This document shows, one piece after another, positions 1-8,113 of a stretch of DNA of 64,000 nucleotides. The notes beneath the pieces are model-generated. The model did no database searches, had not been told where the DNA came from, and saw nothing but the letters and a program-made list of their open reading frames with translations. The position numbers and the translations under genes are program-made. Source of the DNA: an uncultured Eubacteriales bacterium. Its GTDB lineage: Bacteria; Bacillota; Clostridia; Christensenellales; Borkfalkiaceae. Each line of letters begins with the position of its first letter. The stretch's first letter is position 1. The stretch spans positions 434,001-498,000 of the forward strand of contig CAJLRM010000001.1 of the NCBI GenBank assembly GCA_905209085.1. The letters run 5' to 3'.

Positions 1-90
1 AAAAATCCATGGTTCTTATGACGGCGCCTATATCCGGTTACATGGTTATAGGTGCTTTTTACATGACTTCATTCGTATAGGAGGTTGATT

Positions 91-921
91 ATGTTACCCG
101 ATAATCATTTTTTCTTTTTCGATTTCACTCTGGATCATACCAAAATCACACCCGCTTTCGCTCCTGCGACCGACGAATACGATAAGTCCGTCGTTCTCGA
201 TACAACCAATCTCTGTCCGTATAAAATCCCTACTATCGACGAAATCTTAAAACTTGTCAACCAGGCCTCTCATCGGGTAAATCCGAATAAGTTTTTGAGC
301 GATACTTTCGAATGCGGGGCGATTGCCGTTTCCAATCAATTCGATTTTCCCAAAGCCGAACAACGCGAGGAACGCTATAAACAAATCATGCGCACCTACG
401 AGCCAAAAGAGCGAGAATTAATGGCTGAGGCATTCGCTAAAATTTACGCGCTTCTCACTTCCGTCGTCTATGACGACGGTACTTTTAACGACTGGCTCGG
501 CAAATTGTTTACGCAAACGAATATAGGCAACAAACACAACGGACAATTTTTTACGCCTTATCATATTTCCGGCTTTTGCGCCAAAGCAAGCCTTGACGAG
601 TCTATTGTGCGTCAGAAACAACGGGACAACGAAATCATGACCATCAATGACCCGACTTGCGGCGCAGGCGGAATGCTTGTCGCGGCTTTGGAAACTCTCG
701 ACAGGGAGTATCATTTCAACTATGCTCATAACTGTTTCATGCTTGGCGAGGATATCGATATCCGTTGCGTACACATGACCTATCTTCAATTATCTCTCGC
801 GGGCGTTCCCGCTATCGTCAAACACACAAATTCTCTCACCCGCGAAACCTGGGATATTTGGAAAACGCCCGCGTTTATCATGCAGTATATGCGATTCAGA
901 CAGTTCGAACATTACGCTTAA
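91..921 (+). CDS. N-6 adenine methylase-like protein without the catalytic NPPY motif
   Basis: A 276-residue protein starting at ATG 91 behind AGGAGG at 79-84. It has the SAM-binding fold of HsdM-type methylases: GQFFTPYHI in the middle, then DPTCGAGGML (motif I), then a conserved D-I-D segment. The chain ends about 50 residues later with WDIWKTPAF and has no NPPY/NPPF motif IV, so target-base flipping and catalysis are doubtful. Short proteins of this type are common in Bacillota conjugative elements and phages, where their role is unknown. The next gene follows after 12 nt and probably shares the transcript. Confidence 0.75.
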   Translation: MLPDNHFFFFDFTLDHTKITPAFAPATDEYDKSVVLDTTNLCPYKIPTIDEILKLVNQASHRVNPNKFLSDTFECGAIAVSNQFDFPKAEQREERYKQIMRTYEPKERELMAEAFAKIYALLTSVVYDDGTFNDWLGKLFTQTNIGNKHNGQFFTPYHISGFCAKASLDESIVRQKQRDNEIMTINDPTCGAGGMLVAALETLDREYHFNYAHNCFMLGEDIDIRCVHMTYLQLSLAGVPAIVKHTNSLTRETWDIWKTPAFIMQYMRFRQFEHYA

Positions 922-933
922 AGGAGATTCTTC

Positions 934-1167
934 ATGAAAGTCGGATTTACTTTTATCAATCAAGATATGAAACTTACCTGCCTGTGCTTTGCGGAAAGCA
1001 TACGCGGCAATATCGCGCTGCTCATCAATCACGAAAATGGATTATTTATCACCGCACGCGACGTTTCACGAGAAAACAACGGCAATTTTTCCTGGGCTTG
1101 GGGACATTATTTTTACGATATTAGAAACGCGATCGGCGATTACGACAAGCGAAAAGATACGCTTTAA
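934..1167 (+). CDS. Small hypothetical protein
   Basis: A 77-residue protein with AAAGGAG just upstream of its ATG, 12 nt behind the methylase-like gene. It has no signal peptide and no membrane segment. The composition is that of a soluble alpha/beta protein, rich in Asn, Phe and Trp in its second half (GNFSWAWGHYF). No family is recognised. Position and ribosome binding site support it as the second gene of the same operon. A hairpin followed by TTTTTT at 1202-1226 would end that transcript. Confidence 0.55.
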   Translation: MKVGFTFINQDMKLTCLCFAESIRGNIALLINHENGLFITARDVSRENNGNFSWAWGHYFYDIRNAIGDYDKRKDTL

Positions 1168-1201
1168 TATCGATAATTCGATTTTTAATCTACAAACAGT
1201 G

Positions 1202-1226
1202 GGGCGGCTGAAAAGCTCCCTTTTTT
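1202..1226 (+). terminator. Intrinsic terminator after the methylase-like operon
   Basis: GGGCGGCT and AGCTCCC pair around a GAAA loop with one bulged C, followed by TTTTTT. It lies 35 nt after the stop of the small hypothetical gene. Confidence 0.6.
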
Positions 1227-1239
1227 GTCTTAAAAATTG

Positions 1240-1267
1240 CAAATGAGCATTAGGCGTGTGCTAGTCT
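1240..1267. repeat. Direct repeat copy A flanking the CBASS cassette
   Basis: A 28-nt block sharing 25 of 28 bases with 3448-3475. The shared core is TTAGGCGTGTGCT preceded by CAAATGAG. Both copies sit just behind an intrinsic terminator. Only the right copy continues into the large hairpin at 3460-3521. Confidence 0.75.
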
Positions 1268-1333
1268 AAATATAAGGTTCTTGTTTTGCGACTCATAATT
1301 TGTAATGACAATAAATAAATTCACAACACCCAC

Positions 1334-1362
1334 TTGCACAATAATAATTTTTATGTTATAAT
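1334..1362 (+). promoter_or_regulatory. Promoter of the CBASS operon
   Basis: TTGCAC (1334-1339), a 17-nt spacer and TATAAT (1357-1362), 39 nt before the start codon of the CD-NTase gene. Confidence 0.7.
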
Positions 1363-1401
1363 AAATGAAAAGAATTATTCTAAAGAAGGGGAATACCTTG
1401 A

Positions 1402-2451
1402 ATGGCACAAAGCATAAAAGGAGCATTCAATGAATTTTTTGAAAATATTATTAATATCTCATCGCGGCAATCCGACAATGCAAAGAACAGTAAAAATTTT
1501 CTGATAGACCAAATTCAATCTTTGAGTAATAATGGTAATTTTCTTAAATTAGATTCTCAATATAATATTGGGTTCGGTTCCTTTGCCCGAAAAACAAAAA
1601 TTCAGCCATTAGATGATATTGATTTAATTATAGCTTTAAATGGAGAGGGCTTGAGTTTAGAAGGAACAGAATGGAATAATATCACTATAAAAGTCACTCA
1701 CAAATGTAATAATAGAGGAATTGTTAGTTTATCGGATAAGGTTCCTTACTATTGGCAGGAAGATATCCTCAACCTAAATTCTAATAAGGTAAAAAACAAG
1801 CTTGTTTCCGCTTTACAAAATATTTCTCAATACGAAAAATCCGAAATTCATGCTAGAGGCGAAGCTGTTACATTAAAATTAAGGAGTTATCCTTGGAGCT
1901 TTGATATTGTACCAGCATTTTATTATGCAGGCGATCAATATAATACGCCCTTTTATTTAATACCGAACGGTTATGGAAAGTGGAAAAAAACAAATCCAAA
2001 ACTTGAACAAGCAAGAGTTTCTAATCTTAATAAAAAATTCAATAACATTGTCTTAAAAGTGGTTCGTCTAATTAAATATTGGAATAGACGGGGACTCATG
2101 CCCACTATTACCTCATATGTTTTAGAAACAATAGTTCTCGATTATTTTGATCAAGCTAGCCATAATGTAGTTGACGATGGAAAATCTTATGATTATCCCG
2201 ATATACATTTCCGCGATGCCTTAAAATATATCCGTGATCATATTACATCAATTGTTCATGACAGTAAAGGGATACAGAATGACATAAATAATCTGAATTG
2301 GGGACAAAAAATTAAGATTCAAACACGAGCAACAACTGACTACCAAAAATCATACGATGCGGTATATGCCGAAGTACATGAAAAAAATGTAAAAAAATCC
2401 ATGAATATATGGCGAGATATATTTGGAGGTGATTTTCCTCAATATGATTAA
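1402..2451 (+). CDS. CBASS CD-NTase (cGAS/DncV-like nucleotidyltransferase)
   Basis: A 349-residue nucleotidyltransferase expected to make a cyclic oligonucleotide alarm signal on phage infection. The polymerase-beta-like active site is visible: GS at residues 59-60, then D72-x-D74 in PLDDIDLII, and a third acidic residue D168 in FDIVPAF. The C-terminal half is helical, as in the SMODS/CD-NTase fold. The start is ATG 1402 behind AAGAAGGGG. The downstream gene overlaps by 8 nt and encodes the effector. Base composition is clearly more AT-rich than in the neighbours, which indicates separate acquisition. The nucleotide product cannot be predicted from sequence alone. Confidence 0.85.
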   Translation: MAQSIKGAFNEFFENIINISSRQSDNAKNSKNFLIDQIQSLSNNGNFLKLDSQYNIGFGSFARKTKIQPLDDIDLIIALNGEGLSLEGTEWNNITIKVTHKCNNRGIVSLSDKVPYYWQEDILNLNSNKVKNKLVSALQNISQYEKSEIHARGEAVTLKLRSYPWSFDIVPAFYYAGDQYNTPFYLIPNGYGKWKKTNPKLEQARVSNLNKKFNNIVLKVVRLIKYWNRRGLMPTITSYVLETIVLDYFDQASHNVVDDGKSYDYPDIHFRDALKYIRDHITSIVHDSKGIQNDINNLNWGQKIKIQTRATTDYQKSYDAVYAEVHEKNVKKSMNIWRDIFGGDFPQYD

Positions 2452-3322
2452 AAATAGCAATACTGTTTACGAACGTCAGAATCAACCAGAAATGCAAGCT
2501 TTAATAGTAGCACAGCATTTCGCATATACATCGGCAAAAAGGTGGGTTCTTTCTTTATTTTTTATATTAGTTATTATACCTTTAGGAATTAATGTTGCCT
2601 TATTTTTTAATCTTTCCGATACTATTATAGGCATTTTATCATTCCTATCTATAATTTTATTGTTCGTGGGAGAAATAGTAAAAAGTCATATCGAAAACAC
2701 TAAAGCAAAAGCCGCCCATTTACAACAAAAGTTTGATTTATTTGTATTTGATATGAATAGTAATATCGGGATAGATGAAAACATAATAGCAGAAGCCATG
2801 GAAAAATATAGTAAAAAGGATTGGTATAGAAAGAAAAATTGGTATCAAAATTATGAAAATATAAGTGAGTTAGAAACTGTTTTTTATTGTCAAAAAGAAA
2901 ATATTGATTGGACTGGTAATCTAGCAAAACGCTATTGCTACTTCTTACTCAGTATTATTAGTTTAATCTTTATTTCTTTCTTTATCAATTTAATCGTCAA
3001 CAAAAGTTCTATTCTTAAACTTCTTTCTATATTAGTTAGTGCCATCCCGTTATTATCTTACGGATTATCGAGTTATAAAAAGATTAAACATGATAATAAG
3101 GAGCTTATTGAACTCGATAGATTGGCAAAAGAGATAAACTCTAATATAGCTGTTATGTCCGAAAGAGAATTACAAAACAAAATTTATATCTTACAAACAA
3201 TGATTTATCAATTTAGAAAAACCAAGTATTTAATACCTGATTGGTTTGAATGCAAATTTTACCCATTTTTGCAAGCCCTGGAAAAGCGTACAGCGGATAT
3301 GCGCAAGAATAGAAATAGGTAA
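2444..3322 (+). CDS. CBASS effector, S-4TM family putative pore-forming protein
   Basis: A 292-residue membrane protein. Two hydrophobic helices lie near the N-terminus (about 32-54 and 58-80) and two in the middle (about 164-187 and 192-212). Charged cytosolic segments lie between the pairs and at the C-terminus. This 2+2 layout next to a CD-NTase is that of the SMODS-associated 4TM effectors, thought to breach the inner membrane once they bind the cyclic nucleotide. I chose ATG 2444 because GGAGGTG (2425-2431) precedes it; a TTG at 2423 would itself contain that site. It overlaps the CD-NTase by 8 nt. No Cap2/Cap3 ancillary genes are present, so this is a minimal type I-like layout. Confidence 0.85.
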   Translation: MIKNSNTVYERQNQPEMQALIVAQHFAYTSAKRWVLSLFFILVIIPLGINVALFFNLSDTIIGILSFLSIILLFVGEIVKSHIENTKAKAAHLQQKFDLFVFDMNSNIGIDENIIAEAMEKYSKKDWYRKKNWYQNYENISELETVFYCQKENIDWTGNLAKRYCYFLLSIISLIFISFFINLIVNKSSILKLLSILVSAIPLLSYGLSSYKKIKHDNKELIELDRLAKEINSNIAVMSERELQNKIYILQTMIYQFRKTKYLIPDWFECKFYPFLQALEKRTADMRKNRNR

Positions 3323-3409
3323 AGTATAAAACTCTCTTTAAGAAAATATGTGGCACAAAGAACAGTGCAATTAAAAACTTTTAATTTTAATCATATTTCT
3401 ATCTTTCCC

Positions 3410-3434
3410 GGGGAGCTTTTGCTCCCCTTTTTTT
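3410..3434 (+). terminator. Intrinsic terminator after the CBASS operon
   Basis: Perfect 7-bp stem GGGGAGC/GCTCCCC with a TTTT loop, followed by seven T. It resembles the terminator upstream of the other direct-repeat copy. Confidence 0.85.
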
Positions 3435-3447
3435 ATTGAAAAAAGTA

Positions 3448-3475
3448 CAAATGAGTGTTAGGCGTGTGCTTGTCT
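3448..3475. repeat. Direct repeat copy B flanking the CBASS cassette
   Basis: Matches 1240-1267 at 25 of 28 positions. Its last 16 bases (3460-3475) overlap the left outer arm of the hairpin at 3460-3521. Confidence 0.75.
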
Positions 3476-3521
3476 TGATACAAGTGGCGGCGCTGCGCGC
3501 CGCCACGACAAGCACACGCCT
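3460..3521. other. Nested hairpin, candidate rolling-circle origin
   Basis: The outer arms (3460-3474 and 3507-3521) are 15-bp perfect complements. Inside them is a 9-bp GC-rich stem (3484-3492 with 3498-3506) and a mini-hairpin TTGATACAA on the left side, so the DNA could form a three-way junction. It lies about 145 bp from the stop of the HUH Rep gene, where a nicking origin or filamentous-phage intergenic region would be expected. The origin role is inferred; no nick site was identified. Confidence 0.55.
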
Positions 3522-3569
3522 CTTAACTGACCGAACCGACTGAAATACGGAAAAATCGACGCGATAACG

Positions 3570-3613
3570 GCGGGGCGTCGCCGCTGAGCCGCTTGGCGTC
3601 CGCCCCGCTTTTT
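3570..3613 (+). other. GC-rich hairpin followed by a T-run
   Basis: GCGGGGCG (3570-3577) pairs with CGCCCCGC (3601-3608), followed by TTTTT. It could be a terminator on the plus strand, or with 3460-3521 part of a structured replication/packaging region. The rest of 3323-3666 holds no gene that I can support. Confidence 0.45.
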
Positions 3614-3666
3614 CCGTTACGCGAAGTTTCGTTTTTTAAGCCGTATTTTTACATTCGGAGTTTCCG

Positions 3667-4704
3667 TCAGTTAGAAGTGCGCAGACGCTTTATCGTTTCC
3701 GCGCCCACCTTGCCGACCAGCTCGCCTTCGTCAAAACACGTAAAGTCGTCGAATAACAATAACTTTTTATCCTCCATGCCGATAGTCGTCACCACGTCGT
3801 CGTCCATAATGTCTGAGATAAAAAACTGCGGCAGTCCGCGAGAATACACAATTTTCTCGCCCGATTTTTCTATGTACTTCATGATATACGCCATCGCACT
3901 TCCCAAGCCGTTTTTATGCTCTATCACTTCAAAATCGCATCTCCCGAACTTTTTATTGAAAAAAGTATTTTGCACCGTAATTTGCCGTCTATGGCTATTC
4001 AGATTATAATCGTTTTTTTCAAATAATTCCCCAACCATCATGCCGTCGGGGATATATAGCAGCCCGTGAAAATGCAATCGTTTCTTTTTTGGTGAGCGTT
4101 CCCATACGCCCATATATTTCCAGCCCTTGCGGGTATGCAAATTTTGCAGGCACTTCGTTAGTCCCCGCTTAAAACTTTCTTCCGTGTGGATTTTGCCGTC
4201 ATAGGTAAACGTCACGAAATAATTAAATTCCTGCAAATTCGCTTTTCTCGTAAACCTTATCCGCCGACAAATCAAATTCCGCTTTTTTCTTCGTAGCTGC
4301 GCTTCCACGTAGTCCGCCGTCGCCTGCTCGTTTCGGAAGTACGGTCGCATACCCGCAATCAATTTTTCCTTTTGTTCTTTTTTCGTTACATACCTGGTAT
4401 CGTCATAGATTGTATTAAACAGTTCTTTCCTCGTCATTTTGCGAGTTGTTTTAGGCGTTTCTTTCGCCCGTGGCGGTGGGTTTTCTATCGGTTCGACAAC
4501 TTCTCCACGGGCCTCATTTTCAGCCGCAACAGGCATGCTGCCAATCTCTGGGACAATCATATTTTGTTGCGGCGGTTCTATTTCTTCCACCACCTCGATT
4601 TCCGTTTCTTTCGGGCGCGGTCTGCGGGGTCTGGGGTTCGTGGTGTGCGGGATTGCTATATAATGGCTCCCGTCGTGGTAGATTTTCGTTTCCTCGTACC
4701 ACAT
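3667..4704 (-). CDS. HUH-endonuclease replication initiator (Rep)
   Basis: A 345-residue protein expected to nick the origin and start rolling-circle replication. The three Rep motifs occur in order: FVTFTYD (163-169), the metal-binding HFH (211-213) in RLHFHGLLY, and a candidate catalytic tyrosine in YIMKYIEK (273-280). Residues 25-90 are a Pro/Glu-rich low-complexity linker. The single-tyrosine layout resembles the Rep proteins of filamentous and micro-viruses more than conjugative relaxases. The start at 4704 has GAGGAGGT upstream. The hairpin at 3460-3521 lies just downstream. It could instead be a plasmid-type Rep. Confidence 0.75.
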   Translation of the reverse strand: MWYEETKIYHDGSHYIAIPHTTNPRPRRPRPKETEIEVVEEIEPPQQNMIVPEIGSMPVAAENEARGEVVEPIENPPPRAKETPKTTRKMTRKELFNTIYDDTRYVTKKEQKEKLIAGMRPYFRNEQATADYVEAQLRRKKRNLICRRIRFTRKANLQEFNYFVTFTYDGKIHTEESFKRGLTKCLQNLHTRKGWKYMGVWERSPKKKRLHFHGLLYIPDGMMVGELFEKNDYNLNSHRRQITVQNTFFNKKFGRCDFEVIEHKNGLGSAMAYIMKYIEKSGEKIVYSRGLPQFFISDIMDDDVVTTIGMEDKKLLLFDDFTCFDEGELVGKVGAETIKRLRTSN

Positions 4705-4737
4705 ACCTACCTCCTCGTTTTTTTATATTCGTCACTA

Positions 4738-4766
4738 TTGACATTTCTATTTTTTTTTGCTATACT
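4738..4766 (+). promoter_or_regulatory. Promoter of the antitoxin-toxin operon
   Basis: TTGACA (4738-4743), a 17-nt spacer and TATACT (4761-4766), 25 nt before the antitoxin start codon. It lies in the divergent gap with rep. Confidence 0.8.
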
Positions 4767-4791
4767 GATATTGAAAACGAGGTGCAACGCT

Positions 4792-4986
4792 ATGAATCGT
4801 ATCGAATTATTGCAAACTACGGCGAATACTTTGCTTAACGACAAAAACAGGACCATCAGCGCAGACGAATATCTTACCCTGATTTCCTCGGCAAAAACGC
4901 AGGAGGAAAAGGATTTTTATACGCAAATGTATAATTATCTTCTCGGTAAAAAGCAACAAGAAGTAATCGCCCATGAAAAGTATTAA
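4792..4986 (+). CDS. Small putative antitoxin of the zeta-type toxin
   Basis: A 64-residue, mostly helical, charged protein translated from ATG 4792 (GAGGTG upstream). Its stop overlaps the toxin gene by 14 nt, typical of translational coupling in toxin-antitoxin pairs. It would bind and neutralise the kinase encoded next to it. It is shorter than the classical epsilon antitoxin (about 90 residues), and I see no clear sequence match to it. Its identity therefore rests on position, size and coupling. Confidence 0.6.
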   Translation: MNRIELLQTTANTLLNDKNRTISADEYLTLISSAKTQEEKDFYTQMYNYLLGKKQQEVIAHEKY

Positions 4987-5554
4987 AAAGTTTACTATCT
5001 TTGCCGGCGTAAACGGCGCAGGCAAAAGCACGCTGTTTTCCACGGAAGCGGAAGACAATCTCGGCATACGCTTGAACTCGGACGAAATTCTGCACTCGCT
5101 CGGACTCGATTGGGCGGATTCCAACGCACAGATTCTCGCGGGGAAACAACTCTTGCGATTGCAAAAAGACTGTTTGGAAAAAGGTCTTTCCTTTAATCAG
5201 GAAACCACGTTGAGCGGCATCACCATTTTAAGAACCATTAGCCAAGCGAAAGAACTCGGCTATTCTATACACCTGCGTTATGTCGGTGTGGAATCCCCCG
5301 AAATCGCCAAAGAACGGGTAAGAAAACGCATCGAGTTGGGCGGACACGGTGTTACCGGCGAAACTATCGAACGAAGATTTATCAAATCAAAAGAAAATCT
5401 CCTTAAAATTTACCCGCTTTGCGATACCGTCATTATTTATGATAACACGATATCCATGATATCCGTTGCGACAATCATCAACGGCAAACTCGAACATACG
5501 GGTTCCCAAGTCGATTGGGTGGAGCGTCTGTTGCAAGAATTGCATCTCGTTTGA
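4973..5554 (+). CDS. Zeta-type toxin (P-loop kinase)
   Basis: A 193-residue P-loop kinase of the compact zeta-toxin family. The Walker A motif is GVNGAGKST (residues about 12-20). NQETTLSG near residue 75 corresponds to the substrate-binding ETT region, and the conserved GGHGV segment near residue 122 precedes R-rich helices. Zeta toxins phosphorylate UDP-N-acetylglucosamine and poison wall synthesis; that activity is taken from the family. It overlaps its putative antitoxin by 14 nt and ends at a strong terminator. In this element it could stabilise the replicon. Confidence 0.8.
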   Translation: MKSIKKFTIFAGVNGAGKSTLFSTEAEDNLGIRLNSDEILHSLGLDWADSNAQILAGKQLLRLQKDCLEKGLSFNQETTLSGITILRTISQAKELGYSIHLRYVGVESPEIAKERVRKRIELGGHGVTGETIERRFIKSKENLLKIYPLCDTVIIYDNTISMISVATIINGKLEHTGSQVDWVERLLQELHLV

Positions 5555-5573
5555 CTTCAATATCACATATCTC

Positions 5574-5602
5574 AACCGCGGTTACACGCCGCGGTTTTTT
5601 AT
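5574..5602 (+). terminator. Terminator of the antitoxin-toxin operon
   Basis: Perfect 8-bp stem AACCGCGG/CCGCGGTT with a 7-nt loop, then TTTT-A-TTTTTT. Confidence 0.85.
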
Positions 5603-5605
5603 TTT

Positions 5606-7756
5606 TTACGCCGAGCGTCCCTCTCCGCGACTATTTTCGGCGTTTCCATACAATCCGTTGATGAAATAGCTGTTCTGCGCTTTCAGTTCCTCTACGCTTG
5701 CTTTTGACGTCCTGTACTTTAAATAATCCCTTAACCCCACTTTCGTTTTTAATGCCAAATCGTTGAAATAATCCGAAAAACAATCCGTTGAAAATCTGTC
5801 CCTGTAAATCTTATAGTCCGCCAAATAATACCGTTTCTTTTCTATCTTCCCGTCCTGCGTTCCCCGTTCCTTTTCTATGGATAACACGCTATATCCGAAA
5901 CGGTTATAAAGCCGCTCGTTCCTCTTATAAATCCAGCCCACGACGCTTTTCAATAAATAGACAAGCAGCGTATTGTCCCCGCGCCGATATCGGAAATCAT
6001 AATACAACCGCATAAACCTTGAAAACGCGATGCACGCGATCATATCCTCTATGGTATAGAACGGCAAAGCCAGCTTCGGCTTTCCGGAACCCACAATGGT
6101 TAAAATATCGCACAAATCCCGCGCGTCCGCGCCCCAACTCTCCGCCCGCTGTTCGTCCGTAATGACCTTGATAAACGGATAATTATCCACCGTCGCCGCG
6201 TGCCTGCACATTTTCAGCCAGACGTTGAATAAATCGTTCTTCTGGTTCGTTTCTTTGGCTTTTCCCTTCACGTCGGTCAGCTCCAGATTGTTTTTGCGTT
6301 CCTTTCCGACTTCCGTAATCACTACCACACCGAACTCGAAACTCCCCGCTTTCGGATTGTTCGTTATCACTTTCTTACCCAGACGCAACACGTCGAAATC
6401 CAGGATATGCGCGTACCTCGACTGCGCGGCAGGCTTTTTCGGAAAGAAATCGTAGCTCCGGAGCGGAAAGTTTCCCGCGTTCAATAAAATATCGTCCTCG
6501 CGTATGGAATAATTCGCCACTAAAAGACTGCTTTCAATGACGTAAATGAAATAGAGCTTCGCATACGTTTCCAATACCTCGAAAATATATTGCCGCTTTA
6601 AGCAATCGTCGTAATACAGCCCGTATTTTTTACTTTCATAGCCGTACAAAATTACTTTGTCGCTGTGATGCGAGTCGTATGCTTTCTGCTTTTCGGCTAT
6701 CCAGGTCTTTATCGACGCCAGATTATAAACGCGCCCGCTTTCCATGTTCGCCTTTATATCATCCTCAAAGCAAATCCAGGGAAAGAACGGGAATTTCATG
6801 TCCGTCTTTTGCAGCCGGCTGAACGCTTCCTGACGGAGCATCACCGTTTGCGACAACGCCATGTCCGTCCCCGCCGTCGTTTTCTTTTTGCCCATGCTCC
6901 CGCAAATCATGATGACGATCGGCAACTCCTTGATAAACCCGCAATTTCTCGCTTCGTTGTGCCGCAATAGCCCCGCAGCGAGTTTTTCCCGCCAGCGGCA
7001 AAACAGAATCCAACCGACTCCGCCCAGGCTCCACCACGGAAAATGTTTCAATACTACCTGTAAATCCACGACCAACTTACAAATCTGCACATATACGGTA
7101 CTTAATTTATACGACACCGCGAAATACAGATAATAGGCAATAAATTCTATGACAATCGTCGCTAAATTCAAATGGAACGTCCAAAGGATCAGCCACGCCT
7201 TTACGATTGTTTCATAATTTTTCAAAAATTCTATATAACCTATGATAAATCGTTTTAACGGCTGATAGGTAACGGCGGAAACCCTCTTAAAGATTTTAAG
7301 CGGCAGCGTATCGCGGTTGTGTTTCGTATTGCGCCGTCCGTACAGCTTCTTGACCGCAAAACCCAGCAGCAGAAAAAACGGAATCGCCAACGCCAAAAAA
7401 CGCGCCGCCGTCGTTGTTTTTTGCCCTATTAATTCCGTCCATGCCGTTATATTCTTTCCGTTTATCAACAGTTTCAAATAAATCCACGCTTTTGTGCCAA
7501 ACTCCTGCGGGGTATCGGGCATTATCGATTCTCCCCCGCCCTCTATTACGTTTGAATTATTCCCCACCGTTACGTTCGTGCTATGCTCGATGCCGAAGAT
7601 TTCACAAAAATAATACTTTGCCGAGTTGCCCAAATCCTTGCACGCTTCCCATATCCTTAAATACGATTTTTCAAAGACGAGTACGCCGATTAAGAGAAAC
7701 ACGGCGGTCAATACCACCGTCAGTGCGATATATACGCATTTTCTTTTCCCGTTCAT
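5606..7756 (-). CDS. Zot/pI-like morphogenesis ATPase with N-terminal membrane domain
   Basis: A 716-residue protein of the FtsK-HerA type. A membrane helix lies at 8-28, another near 118-137 and further hydrophobic stretches at about 185-215 and 240-255. The Walker A motif GSMGKKKTT is at 286-294 and a Walker B-like strand VVVITE at 477-482 (T-E in place of D-E). A Zot-type segment follows: RH at 518-519, then VITDEQR (531-537). Filamentous phages use such an ATPase to extrude virions. It follows the pIII-like and small membrane genes, matching the III-VI-I order of M13-like phages. In M13 pI the membrane anchor is C-terminal; here it is N-terminal. A conjugation coupling protein is the main alternative. 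Confidence 0.7.
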   Translation of the reverse strand: MNGKRKCVYIALTVVLTAVFLLIGVLVFEKSYLRIWEACKDLGNSAKYYFCEIFGIEHSTNVTVGNNSNVIEGGGESIMPDTPQEFGTKAWIYLKLLINGKNITAWTELIGQKTTTAARFLALAIPFFLLLGFAVKKLYGRRNTKHNRDTLPLKIFKRVSAVTYQPLKRFIIGYIEFLKNYETIVKAWLILWTFHLNLATIVIEFIAYYLYFAVSYKLSTVYVQICKLVVDLQVVLKHFPWWSLGGVGWILFCRWREKLAAGLLRHNEARNCGFIKELPIVIMICGSMGKKKTTAGTDMALSQTVMLRQEAFSRLQKTDMKFPFFPWICFEDDIKANMESGRVYNLASIKTWIAEKQKAYDSHHSDKVILYGYESKKYGLYYDDCLKRQYIFEVLETYAKLYFIYVIESSLLVANYSIREDDILLNAGNFPLRSYDFFPKKPAAQSRYAHILDFDVLRLGKKVITNNPKAGSFEFGVVVITEVGKERKNNLELTDVKGKAKETNQKNDLFNVWLKMCRHAATVDNYPFIKVITDEQRAESWGADARDLCDILTIVGSGKPKLALPFYTIEDMIACIAFSRFMRLYYDFRYRRGDNTLLVYLLKSVVGWIYKRNERLYNRFGYSVLSIEKERGTQDGKIEKKRYYLADYKIYRDRFSTDCFSDYFNDLALKTKVGLRDYLKYRTSKASVEELKAQNSYFINGLYGNAENSRGEGRSA

Positions 7757-8106
7757 GCGCCGTCCCTCCTATAAAAGAACTCCTTTTCCTGCGCGTCGTA
7801 GAGCGTATCGCCGCCGATTGCAACGAACATATAGCTTGCTTCGTCCTTTTCCAAATAAATCACGCCGTCTTTATAGTCCGTTATCGTTAGTTTAACCTGA
7901 TTCTCTCCTACGGTATAATATACCGTATTATCCGCCTTAAACGCTACCCTGTTCCCGTCGTCGGATAAATACGTCTTGTTTTCAAAGTCTTCTCTTGCGT
8001 TCGGATAGCGGCCGAGCCGGTTTCCCGTAAAGACCAGGAAACCGACCGTAAAGACAACCGCTATCAAGGCAACCACCGCGAGAATGCGTTTCAGGGTTGT
8101 TGCCAT
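7753..8106 (-). CDS. Small membrane-anchored protein in the pVI position
   Basis: A 117-residue protein with one N-terminal helix (about 8-28) followed by a beta-rich domain of about 85 residues. It starts behind AGGAGG inside the end of the pIII-like gene and overlaps the ATPase start by 4 nt (ATGA), so translation is coupled. Position suggests a minor virion or assembly component analogous to pVI, but no sequence family is recognised. Confidence 0.65.
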   Translation of the reverse strand: MATTLKRILAVVALIAVVFTVGFLVFTGNRLGRYPNAREDFENKTYLSDDGNRVAFKADNTVYYTVGENQVKLTITDYKDGVIYLEKDEASYMFVAIGGDTLYDAQEKEFFYRRDGA

Positions 8107-8113
8107 TCTTTCT

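Noticed and set aside
2..88. Possible C-terminal ends of an upstream gene in two frames (stops at 78-80 and 86-88)
   Set aside because: Both frames are open from the window edge and neither has a recognisable family, so no choice can be made.
4372..4986. 204-residue open frame covering the antitoxin
   Set aside because: The part before ATG 4792 is antisense to rep and lies upstream of the promoter at 4738-4766.
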